Below are positions 20,221-27,657 of a stretch of 64,000 bases of DNA, in pieces. Positions within the stretch are counted from its first letter, which is position 1. Each line of letters opens with the position of its first letter. This stretch comes from Rugamonas rivuli (GTDB lineage: Bacteria; Pseudomonadota; Gammaproteobacteria; Burkholderiales; Burkholderiaceae_D), in contig NZ_WHUF01000005.1 in the NCBI RefSeq assembly GCF_009380165.1, positions 1 to 64,000 on the forward strand, read 5' to 3'. The translations under genes were made by a program, and so were the position numbers. A model generated the notes under the pieces. It ran no database searches. It was not told the origin of the DNA and saw only the letters and a program-made list of their open reading frames with translations.

Positions 20221-21867
20221 TCAAGCAACATCCTTGGCAGTTTGCAAATGGTCGCAGGCGATGGCGGTGCTCAGGAACAGCCGGCCGTTCAGCTCGCGCA
20301 GCAGCTCGCTGTTGCGCAGGCGGTCCAGCACCGGCCCCTTCACTTCGGCCAGGTGCAGGCCGATGCCGCGCCGCTTCAGGCTCTGGTTCAGCTCCGACAT
20401 CGCGTACAGCGCCGACGTGTCGATCGAACTGACCGCCGTCATCACCAGCACCAGGTGGCGCGCGCTGGCGTGGGTGGCCAGCTCGCATTCGATGCGCTCG
20501 GCCACCGCCTCCATATTGCCGAAGAACAGATTGGCGTCGATGCGCAGCACCAGCAGTTCCGGCCGGGTCTCGGCCGGATAGCGTTCGACATTGCGGAAAT
20601 GCTCGGTGCCGGCGATGCGGCCCAGCACCGCGATGTGCGGCCGGCTCGCGCGCCAGATCAGGGTGCCCATCGACAGCGCCACGCCGACCACCACGCCCGC
20701 CTCCACGCCCAGCACCAGCACGCCCAGGCAGGTCGCGCCCCAGGCCAGCACGTCGCCGCGGTCGTACTGCCAGGCCGTGCGCAGGATGCCCAGTTCCAGC
20801 AGGCCGAGCACGGCGACGATGATGGTCGCGGCCAGCACCGGCAATGGCAGCAGCGACAGCCAGCCGGTGGGCGCCATCAGCGCGCAGGCCAGCAGCGCGG
20901 CGGTGATCAGGCTGGCCAGCGGCGTGTTGGCGCCGGCCGCGAAGTTGACGGCGGAGCGCGACAGGCTGCCGGTGACGGGGAAGCCGCCGGTCAAAGCGCT
21001 GGCGACGTTGGCCGCGCCCAGGCCGATCAGCTCATGGTTGCTGACCAGCTTTTCGTTGCGCTTGAGCGCCAGCGACTGCGCGGCCGACATCGACATCAGG
21101 AAGATGATGAAGCCGATCAGCAGCCCCGGTTGCAGCAAAGGCTTCCAATGCGCGCTGGAGCTGGCGAGGTTGAGGTGAGGCAGGCCGCCGGGGATGGTGC
21201 CGGTGGTGCGCACGCCCATGGCCGCGAGATCGGTGGTGGCCATCAGCACGATGCCGCCCAGGACCACCAGCATCGGCGCCAGCTTGGCGGCGATGTCGGC
21301 CACGCCGGCCGGCATGCCACAGCGCTTCAGCAGGCCCGCCAGGTATTGTTTGGACAGCACCAACAGCAGCAAGGCGGTCACGCCCATCGCGGCGCTCGGC
21401 GCGTGCAGGTGCGGCAGCTCCGCGCCCAGCAGCGTATGCAACTGGTCGAAGGCGATCACCAGCGCCGAGCCGACGGTGAAGCCGCTCATCACGGGACGGG
21501 AAAAGAAGTTGGCCAGGAAGCCCATGCGCAGCACGCCGCACAGCAGCAGCACCGCGCCGGAGATCAGCGCCAGCTGCGCCGCCAGCACGCCGGCCAGCGC
21601 CGAACCGGCCGGCGCCAGCGGGCCGATGACGGTGGCCGTCATCAGCGAGATGATGGCCATCGGTCCCACCGATTGCGTCATGCTGCTGCCGAACAGCGCG
21701 TAAATGATGGGCGGCAGGATGCTGGCGTAGATGCCGACCACCGGCGGCAGGCCCGCCACCAGCGCGTACGCGGTGCCTTGCGGGATCATCATCATCGCCA
21801 CCACCAGCCCGGCGGAGATATCGCCGGCAAGCAGTTCGCGCCGGTAGTGCTTCAACCAATGCAGCAT
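20221..21867 (-). CDS. SulP family anion transporter with STAS domain
   Basis: The 548-residue protein has about 10-12 hydrophobic segments, the SulP signature (IPQGTAYALVAGLPPVVGIYAS near residue 28) and a C-terminal STAS domain (about 440-540, with the Ser-rich loop SSIDTSAL). SulP proteins move sulfate, bicarbonate or other anions across the inner membrane. Gene context (signalling proteins, tetR) does not point to a substrate. A long palindrome sits about 70-100 bases upstream of its start and may control it. Confidence 0.9.
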   Translation of the reverse strand: MLHWLKHYRRELLAGDISAGLVVAMMMIPQGTAYALVAGLPPVVGIYASILPPIIYALFGSSMTQSVGPMAIISLMTATVIGPLAPAGSALAGVLAAQLALISGAVLLLCGVLRMGFLANFFSRPVMSGFTVGSALVIAFDQLHTLLGAELPHLHAPSAAMGVTALLLLVLSKQYLAGLLKRCGMPAGVADIAAKLAPMLVVLGGIVLMATTDLAAMGVRTTGTIPGGLPHLNLASSSAHWKPLLQPGLLIGFIIFLMSMSAAQSLALKRNEKLVSNHELIGLGAANVASALTGGFPVTGSLSRSAVNFAAGANTPLASLITAALLACALMAPTGWLSLLPLPVLAATIIVAVLGLLELGILRTAWQYDRGDVLAWGATCLGVLVLGVEAGVVVGVALSMGTLIWRASRPHIAVLGRIAGTEHFRNVERYPAETRPELLVLRIDANLFFGNMEAVAERIECELATHASARHLVLVMTAVSSIDTSALYAMSELNQSLKRRGIGLHLAEVKGPVLDRLRNSELLRELNGRLFLSTAIACDHLQTAKDVA

Positions 21868-21935
21868 TGTGTATCCGTGGTGCTTGAAAATACCGCCAGT
21901 CTACGCGATCGGCCCCGGGCAGCCCAGCCCTAAGC

Positions 21936-21967
21936 ACGTTTTTTACATTACGTAATCTGAAAAACGT
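21936..21967. promoter_or_regulatory. 32-bp palindrome between sulP and tetR
   Basis: ACGTTTTT and AAAAACGT flank the perfect core ATTACGTAAT, with symmetry across 32 bases and only the TAC/CTG segments imperfect. It contains the same ATTAC half-site as the operator in the tetR/thiolase promoter. It may be an operator for sulP (start 21867) or a terminator after tetR (stop 21975). The stem is A/T-rich, so an operator seems likelier. Confidence 0.45.
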
Positions 21968-21974
21968 ATAAGCA

Positions 21975-22547
21975 TCACCTGCGCTGCGGAAGCGAGGCCT
22001 GCACCGCCTGCAGGATTTCCAGCGACAGCGCCTCGTCGTCCACCGCCCGCGATAGGACAATCGCGCCGACCAAGGCGGCGTAGGTCGCCAGGGCCTGGCG
22101 CCGCTGGTCCGCATCGCCGTCGCCGGGCATCAGCGGTTCGAGCACGGCCAGCTGGGCGCTGACGCCTTCGGTCAGCGCATGCCGCGCCTTGGGGCCGAGG
22201 CGTGAAATGTCGGCCCCCAGCGAGGTCACGGAACAGCCCAGCGCGGGACCGTCGCGATGCGCAACCGACAGGTAGCCGGCGCCGATCTTGTCCAGCGCGG
22301 TGTCAGCCCCCTGCTCCACATAACCCTGCCAGCGCTCGACCGAGCGCTTGAGCGCGTGCGACGTGGCCTCGGCCAGCAAGTCTTCCTTGGAGGCGAAATG
22401 GCCGTAGAAGCCGCCGTGCGTGAGGCCGGCGTTTTTCATCAGGTCGGCCACGCCGATGCCGTCGTAGCCTTTTTCGCGGAACAGCCGCGCCGCCGTTTCA
22501 ACGATGCGCTCGCGGTTGAGCGCCACTTGTTCCCTGCTTACCTTCAT
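21975..22547 (-). CDS. TetR/AcrR family transcriptional regulator
   Basis: The 190-residue protein has an N-terminal TetR HTH (about 10-56: RIVETAARLFREKGYDGIGVADLMKNAGLTHGGFYGHFASKEDLL) and a helical ligand domain with a conserved Cys in ALGCSVTSL. ATG 22547 is preceded by GGGGAGA. It is divergent from the thiolase gene, and an inverted repeat overlaps both promoters, so it probably represses itself and the thiolase until an inducer binds. The ligand is unknown; an acyl-CoA or an electrophile is possible given the partner gene and the Cys. Confidence 0.9.
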   Translation of the reverse strand: MKVSREQVALNRERIVETAARLFREKGYDGIGVADLMKNAGLTHGGFYGHFASKEDLLAEATSHALKRSVERWQGYVEQGADTALDKIGAGYLSVAHRDGPALGCSVTSLGADISRLGPKARHALTEGVSAQLAVLEPLMPGDGDADQRRQALATYAALVGAIVLSRAVDDEALSLEILQAVQASLPQRR

Positions 22548-22571
22548 GTTTGTCTCCCCACGGTGCACCTG

Positions 22572-22612
22572 TTGACATCATACATTATGAGCGTAATATA
22601 TCAATCATTACG
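22572..22612. promoter_or_regulatory. Divergent tetR/thiolase promoter with operator
   Basis: Towards the thiolase, TTGACA (22572-22577) and TAATAT (22594-22599) are 16 bp apart. Towards tetR, TTGATA (22599-22604 on the minus strand) and TATGAT (22577-22582) are also 16 bp apart. The inverted repeat CGTAAT-N9-ATTACG (22592-22612) covers the thiolase -10 and the tetR -35, a classical place for a TetR operator. Confidence 0.65.
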
Positions 22613-22637
22613 ACCATCATTTAAAAGGAGTTGGACC

Positions 22638-23774
22638 ATGAAAGCTGTCATCAGTGCCTACGCCCGTTCCCCCTTCCACTTCGCCCGCAAAGGCAAGCTG
22701 GCCGAAGTCCGTCCCGACGACCTGGGCGCCCAGGTGGTGCGGGGCCTCATCCAGCGCACCGGTCTCGACCCGCGCCTGCTGGACGACGTGATCCTTGGCT
22801 GCGCTTACCCGGAATCCTCGCAGGGCAACAACCTGGCGCGCATCGTCGCGCTGCTGGCGGGCTTTCCGCACGAGGTGCCGGGCATGACGATCAACCGCTT
22901 CTGCGGCTCGTCGATGTCGGCCATCCACATCGCCGCCGCGCAGATCGAGGCGGGACTGGGCGAGGCCTATCTGTGCGTCGGCATCGAATCGATGACGATG
23001 GTGCCGCAAGGCGGCTACAACTTCTCCCCCAACCCGCAGCTGCTGGCCGAAACCGACGCCTACATCAGCATGGGCGATACGGCGGAAAACGTCGCCCGCA
23101 AATACGAGGTGGCGCGCGCCGACCAGGAAAAGCTGGCCGTCCAGTCGCACCAGAAGGCGGCCAGCGCCCGCGCCGCCGGTTTGCTGAAGGATGAAATCGT
23201 GCCCATCACCACCGCCACCGGCGAAGTGATCGCCGAAGACGGCTGCATCCGCCCCGGCACCACCGTCGAGGCGCTGGCCGCGCTGAAGCCGGTGTTCGAT
23301 CCCGAGCACGGCGTGGTCACGGCCGGCACCTCGTCGCCGCTGACCGACGGCGCTTCCGCAGTGCTGGTGACGACCGAAGCCTTCGCCCGCAAGCACGGCC
23401 TGGCGCCGAGCGCGCGCATCGTCTCGATGGCGGCGGTGGGTTGTGATCCGGCGCTGATGGGCATAGGTCCGATCCCGGCGACGCAAAAGGCGCTCCGGCT
23501 GGCCGGCCTGCAGGCAAGCGATATCGATGTGGCGGAGATTAACGAGGCCTTCGCATCGCAGGCGCTGGCCTGTGTGCGCGAGCTGGGGATCAGGCCGGAG
23601 GTGTTGAATATCGACGGCGGCGGCCTGGCCATCGGCCACCCGCTGGGCGCCACCGGTGCGCGCATCACCGGCAAGGCGGCGGCGCTGCTGGCGCGCAGCG
23701 GCGGCCGCTACGCGCTGGCCGCCCAGTGCATCGGCGGCGGCCAGGGTATTGCGACGGTGCTGGAAAAGATCTGA
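22638..23774 (+). CDS. Acetyl-CoA acyltransferase (thiolase)
   Basis: The 378-residue protein has all thiolase motifs: nucleophile Cys in NRFCGSSMSAIHIAA (about residue 88), NEAFASQAL, GGGLAIGHPLGATGAR (catalytic His) and the second Cys in AAQCIGGGQG. It catalyses thiolytic cleavage of 3-ketoacyl-CoA, or the reverse condensation. The start follows AAAAGGAG. It stands alone without a FadB-like partner, under the divergent TetR regulator, so it could serve an inducible fatty-acid or aromatic-ring degradation route. Confidence 0.93.
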   Translation: MKAVISAYARSPFHFARKGKLAEVRPDDLGAQVVRGLIQRTGLDPRLLDDVILGCAYPESSQGNNLARIVALLAGFPHEVPGMTINRFCGSSMSAIHIAAAQIEAGLGEAYLCVGIESMTMVPQGGYNFSPNPQLLAETDAYISMGDTAENVARKYEVARADQEKLAVQSHQKAASARAAGLLKDEIVPITTATGEVIAEDGCIRPGTTVEALAALKPVFDPEHGVVTAGTSSPLTDGASAVLVTTEAFARKHGLAPSARIVSMAAVGCDPALMGIGPIPATQKALRLAGLQASDIDVAEINEAFASQALACVRELGIRPEVLNIDGGGLAIGHPLGATGARITGKAAALLARSGGRYALAAQCIGGGQGIATVLEKI

Positions 23775-23777
23775 GGC

Positions 23778-25247
23778 TTATTCCGTCACGTCGATGCAGT
23801 TGCGGCCCGCGCGCTTGGCGCGGTGCAGCGACGCATCGATCCGGTCGAGGACAGTGGCGCTGCCCTCGTCCGCGCCCACCTGGGTCACGCCCAGGCTGAC
23901 GACCACCTCGGCGGTGCGCGGCAGGTCCGCTTCGGCCAGCGCGCCGCGCAGCTTTTCGGCCAGGCGTTTGGCGTCGGCCGCCGTGGTATGCGTGGCGATG
24001 ATCAGGAACTCTTCGCCGCGCATGCGCGCCAGCAGGTCCGAGGTGCGCAAGCGGCTCTTGACCACGTCCGCCACCACGCGCAGCGTCTGGTCGCCGACCG
24101 GGGAACCGTATAAATCGTTTACGGATTGGAAGCTGGCGACGTCGAACGACAGCACGGCCAGCGGCAGGCCGTAGCGGCGCGCGCGGCGGATTTCGTTGTC
24201 CAGCATGTCCTCGCCGGCGCGGCGGTTGGCGGCGCCGGTCACGCTGTCGACGGTGCTCATCTGCGAAATCTGGCCGGACAGTTCTTCATTCCGGTGCTTC
24301 AATTCGCTCATGCCCAGGCCGAAGCTGACAAACTGCGCCAGGCTGCTGAAGCAGGCGAACTGCTCGCGCGAGAAGGTGATGTGGCGGTCGAACATCAGGC
24401 AGATCGCGCCCAGTTCCGGGCCGCCCGGCTCGGCGCGCAGCGGCAGCGCCAGCACCATGCGCACGCAGCGGTCGTGCAGCGTCATCGCCAGTTCGGGGTC
24501 GCCGGCTTTTTCCGGCGCGTCCAGCAGCACCATCTCGCCGCGCGACACCGCCAGCAGCGGCGGGAAGACGTCGCGCAGCGGCGATTGCAGCAGGCGGTCG
24601 CGCCGCTGCAGCAAGCGCGCCAGGTCCAGGTGGTTGCGCGATTCCTGCGCCACCAGTTGCAGGTCGCCCCGCTCCTTCATGTGCAGCACGGCCGTATGGC
24701 GCACGCCGGGGAAATTGCACAGCGCCAGGCAGATCTGGGCCGACATCGATTCGATGGTGTCGATGCCGCTCAGCGCGCGCTGCAGGCTGCGCTGCACGCC
24801 CAGCAGGTCGCGCAGTTCTTTTTCCTTGTCCAGCAATTCCTGCTGCAGGGCGGCGGCGGCATCGGCGGGCACCGCCAGCGCCTGCTCCACGGCCTGTTGC
24901 AGCTCGTCGTTGAGTACGGGGCAGATGCGGTAGTCGAACTGGCCGTAGGTCATCAGCTCGGGCAGCCAGGCGCTGTGCTCGTAGGCGCACAGCACCAGCA
25001 CCGGCGCACCCGCGCGGCCGCGGATCAGCGCGCCGACGCCGGCCAGCTCGCTCAGCTGCTCGTAGCCGTTCAGGTCCAGCACCAGCAAATCCACCGGGCG
25101 CTTGCCGAGCGCCGCAGCGGTCGCCTCGACATGCTCGGTCATCGTCAGCTGGGAGAACATCTCTCCGCAGCAGGATTGAAACTCCGAGCGTCGCTCGCCA
25201 TTGGCGTTAAAAAACACGCCTACGCTATTGGTCCGGTGCGGCATCAT
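23778..25247 (-). CDS. Degenerate GGDEF protein with GAF-like sensor
   Basis: The 489-residue protein has an N-terminal receiver-like domain (about 20-120), a coiled coil (about 130-165), a GAF-like domain (about 170-320) and a GGDEF domain (about 335-489). The active-site signature reads RGEEF instead of GG[D/E]EF. The metal motif is FDVASF, keeping the first Asp but losing the second acidic residue, and GH is GS. The RxxD inhibitory site (RTSD) is kept. It may therefore be a poor enzyme or a c-di-GMP/GTP-binding sensor. ATG 25247 (MMPHRT) follows GGAG; a longer frame upstream is A/T-rich and not protein-like. It is convergent with the thiolase, 3 bases apart. Confidence 0.85.
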   Translation of the reverse strand: MMPHRTNSVGVFFNANGERRSEFQSCCGEMFSQLTMTEHVEATAAALGKRPVDLLVLDLNGYEQLSELAGVGALIRGRAGAPVLVLCAYEHSAWLPELMTYGQFDYRICPVLNDELQQAVEQALAVPADAAAALQQELLDKEKELRDLLGVQRSLQRALSGIDTIESMSAQICLALCNFPGVRHTAVLHMKERGDLQLVAQESRNHLDLARLLQRRDRLLQSPLRDVFPPLLAVSRGEMVLLDAPEKAGDPELAMTLHDRCVRMVLALPLRAEPGGPELGAICLMFDRHITFSREQFACFSSLAQFVSFGLGMSELKHRNEELSGQISQMSTVDSVTGAANRRAGEDMLDNEIRRARRYGLPLAVLSFDVASFQSVNDLYGSPVGDQTLRVVADVVKSRLRTSDLLARMRGEEFLIIATHTTAADAKRLAEKLRGALAEADLPRTAEVVVSLGVTQVGADEGSATVLDRIDASLHRAKRAGRNCIDVTE

Positions 25248-25414
25248 GTTGCTCCTACGCATGCTTTTAATATAAAAATTGTATCCCCCCAGTAGTGTGC
25301 CATAAAGTTCATAATTAGCAATATTTTTTGTACTAAAGATCAGATTATTTCCTGAGGCAACTTGTTTTGCGTCGCAGTTTTGCCGCAAACGCGGGCAAGG
25401 GAGACAGAAACGAC

Positions 25415-25449
25415 AAAGCGCGCGACGGTAGGAACCGTACGCGCGCTTT
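25415..25449. terminator. Strong hairpin terminator after a PEP-CTERM gene
   Basis: AAAGCGCGCG and CGCGCGCTTT flank an inner ACGGT/ACCGT stem with a 4-base loop. The A/T ends make it work in both directions. It lies 28 bases after the stop of the PEP-CTERM gene (minus strand) at 25478. Confidence 0.8.
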
Positions 25450-25477
25450 GGCGGTTTGATGCTTGTCTGGCGACGGC

Positions 25478-26167
25478 TTAGCGGCGGCGTGCCTTCCAGC
25501 CCAGCGCCATCAGGCCGGCCAGCAGCATCGCATAGGTTTCAGGCTCGGGAACCGGCACCGGCACTTCGGTGACAGTGATCGACGTCAGGGCACCGTTCGC
25601 GCCCATCATCGCATGGGTGGCGGTGGACGAATACGTGTAGTAGAAGCTCGACTGGTTGAAGCCGGAAAAATCCAGCTCGCCAGGCATGGCCGAGGCGTTG
25701 AAGATCTGGCCCGACTTGTCGAAGAAGCTCAAGGCCATCATCTGCGACGCGAAGGCGTTGGCCGACACGTTGGCGATGCCGAAACCATCGGCCCCGCCCA
25801 GCATGGTCGCGTTATTGGCGACCTGCACATTGGTGCTGCTGTAGGTGGTGTCGCTCAGGCCGATGCTGTTGCCGCCGATGCTGGCGTCCAGGCTGTTCTG
25901 GGCCGCAGGCGCCGCGTACATGGCGCTGCCGCCGGCGCTGCTGAACAATCCGGTCTCGGTATCGTAGCTGAAGTGGCCGGTGATGTTGTCGCCGACGGAA
26001 ACCAGGCTGCCCGACAGGGTGCTGGAAGCGACCGCGCCACCCGTAAAGGTCAGCGGCGAGAACTCGACCATTTCCTGGATTTTGGCTGTGAAATCAAATT
26101 GATAGACGGTAGCGTGGGCAGAGCCGAGCATGGTCAGACCGGCTAACAAAATGGGCAGCTTTTTCAT
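25478..26167 (-). CDS. PEP-CTERM sorting domain protein
   Basis: The 229-residue exported protein has a signal peptide (cleavage after SAHA, about residue 19), a Ser/Thr/Gly-rich beta-type body, and a textbook PEP-CTERM tail: VPVPEPETYAMLLAGLMALG followed by WKARRR. The tail is expected to be cut by exosortase and the protein delivered to the surface or matrix. It is monocistronic, closed by the hairpin at 25415-25449. The middle domain has no recognisable activity. Confidence 0.92.
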   Translation of the reverse strand: MKKLPILLAGLTMLGSAHATVYQFDFTAKIQEMVEFSPLTFTGGAVASSTLSGSLVSVGDNITGHFSYDTETGLFSSAGGSAMYAAPAAQNSLDASIGGNSIGLSDTTYSSTNVQVANNATMLGGADGFGIANVSANAFASQMMALSFFDKSGQIFNASAMPGELDFSGFNQSSFYYTYSSTATHAMMGANGALTSITVTEVPVPVPEPETYAMLLAGLMALGWKARRR

Positions 26168-26256
26168 CGGGGCATTTCCTGGATAGGTGTCAAGCCAGCA
26201 TTAGAACATTTACAACAAGCATTGTCAATATTAAATAATAATTTCACCATAGAAAC

Positions 26257-27038
26257 TCATAACTTAGACCCGATCTTCTTCATCGCTGCCGCCAGCCCTG
26301 TGGCGGATTCAGCGTAGCCATCCCAGGGGGTATTGCCCACATCGAGACGCGAGTGCACATTGGCCACGGTCCACTGATCGGCGCCGCGCAAGCCATCCAG
26401 CTCATCCCATGCCAGCGGTACCGAGATGCCCAGGCCCGGCCGGCTGCGCGCCGACCACGCGGCCACCGTGGTGGCGCATAGCCGGGCCTGACCGGCACCA
26501 CCACATGCAGGCCCTTGCCGCCGCTGGTTTTCAGGAAGGCCGGGAGGCCCAGGTGATCGAGGAAGGCGCGCATCAGTTGCGCCGCCTCTTTCACTTGCCG
26601 CCAGCTGACGCCCTTCCCCGGGTCCAGGTCGAACACCATGCGGTTGGGCTTCTCGTAATTGGCGGCGTTGGCGTTCTGCGTGTGCAGTTCGATCACGTTC
26701 CACTGCGCGGCCGACAGCAAACCCCGTTCGGTCGAGATTTCCAGCATCGGCGCATGGTCGGGATCGAGCGCGGGATCCAGGTGTTTGACGCCGGGCAGCT
26801 TGCCGGTCTCGGCGTGCTTCTGGAAAAACAGTTCGCCGCCGACGCCGTCCGGCGCGCGCACCAGCGACACCGGGCGTCCCTTCAGGTGCGGCAGCATCAG
26901 CGCGCCGACCAGCGCGTAGTAGCGCACCAGCGCCATCTTGGTGGCGCCGCTTTGCCTGTCGATCACGCGGTCCGGGTTGCTGATCCTGAGTGTGGCGGGC
27001 AGCCTGCCCTCACCGGCGGTTTTAAGCGAGTCTCCCAT
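26257..27038 (-). pseudogene. LigD-type polymerase domain, frameshifted and internally deleted
   Basis: Residues 1-190 match the archaeo-eukaryotic primase-like polymerase domain of NHEJ ligase LigD: ISNPDRVIDRQSGATKMALVRYY, FFQKH, NRMVFDLDPGKGVSW (catalytic DLD) and TSGGKGLHVVVPVRP. Just after that (about 26485-26500) the frame breaks. The matching continuation TTVAAWSARSRPGLGISVPLAWDEL is in another frame and runs to the stop at 26257. Comparing with the usual domain order, about 50 residues between VRP and TTVAAW (including the SGPKNR-like region) are missing, so a deletion caused the shift. No ligase domain or Ku gene is present nearby. It is a decaying NHEJ remnant. Confidence 0.8.
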
Positions 27039-27087
27039 GCCGCCAGCGTATGCCCGGGCGGCGGCCGATTCCGTACGCTGGCGAACA

Positions 27088-27125
27088 TGTAAGCAATCTG
27101 GCGAGCTTGTAAGCGTTTGTAAAGC
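27088..27125. promoter_or_regulatory. Three phased TGTAAGC-type direct repeats
   Basis: TGTAAGC occurs at 27088 and 27108, and TGTAAAGC at 27118, giving spacings of 20 and 10 bp, that is, on one face of the helix. Phased direct repeats are typical of OmpR/PhoB-family response regulators. The repeats lie about 90-125 bp before the start of the Ala/Lys-rich exported protein at 27215. Confidence 0.4.
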
Positions 27126-27214
27126 CCGTCAACGACAGCGATCCGGGCCGCGTTTTTCGCTCAGTGACACGGGAATTGTCCCGGCTCTAAATCAACCTGA
27201 ATGAGGATTTCATC

Positions 27215-27565
27215 ATGAACAAACTTATCGCTACCCTGATCGCCGGCCTGTTCGCTACCGCAGCTTTTGCACAGACCCCAGCCACCGCGCCAGCCGCTCC
27301 AGCAGCCGCCGTCAAAGCAGAAGCCAAGGAAACCAAAGTCGTCGCCAAGGCAGACGCTAAAGAAACCAAGGCCGCCGTCAAAGCCGAAGCCAAAACCGCC
27401 AAGGTAGAAGCCGAAGCCAAGAAAGACGTGACCGTCGCCAAGGCTGAAGAGAAAGCCGAAAAGGCCGACGCCCACGCCAAAGCCCACAAAACCAAAGCCA
27501 AGGCACACGCCAAGGCCGAGAAAGCTGAAGCAGCAGCTACCCCTGCTCCAGTCGTCACCAAGTAA
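27215..27565 (+). CDS. Small Ala/Lys/Glu-rich exported protein
   Basis: The 116-residue protein has a signal peptide (cleavage after AFA, about residue 19) and a mature part built almost only from Ala, Lys, Glu, Thr and Val, in loose KAEAKxxK repeats. It is predicted to be highly charged, helical and without a fold-specific motif. Such proteins resemble acid-shock (Asr-like) or histone-H1-like repeat proteins. Low codon and residue diversity suggests repeat expansion. A strong ribosome site (GAGGA) precedes the ATG, and a strong terminator follows. Stress-related periplasmic function is inferred from composition only. Confidence 0.75.
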   Translation: MNKLIATLIAGLFATAAFAQTPATAPAAPAAAVKAEAKETKVVAKADAKETKAAVKAEAKTAKVEAEAKKDVTVAKAEEKAEKADAHAKAHKTKAKAHAKAEKAEAAATPAPVVTK

Positions 27566-27604
27566 TTCCGAAGTACGCGGCGGCCCCCAGCCCGCTGCTC
27601 ATAA

Positions 27605-27641
27605 AAAAAGCCTGTGCCGCTCACGCGTGCACAGGCTTTTT
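27605..27641. terminator. Bidirectional terminator between convergent genes
   Basis: AAAAAGCCTGTGC and GCACAGGCTTTTT form a 13-bp stem with an 11-base loop, giving a U-tract on both strands. It serves the small exported protein (plus) and the efflux operon (minus). Confidence 0.9.
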
Positions 27642-27657
27642 CATTACAACTGCAGTT

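Noticed and set aside
27215..27565. Minus-strand frame (27187-27624) opposite the Ala/Lys-rich gene
   Set aside because: It is a hydrophobic Ala/Phe/Gly mirror of the plus-strand repeats; the signal peptide, ribosome site and terminator all support the plus strand.
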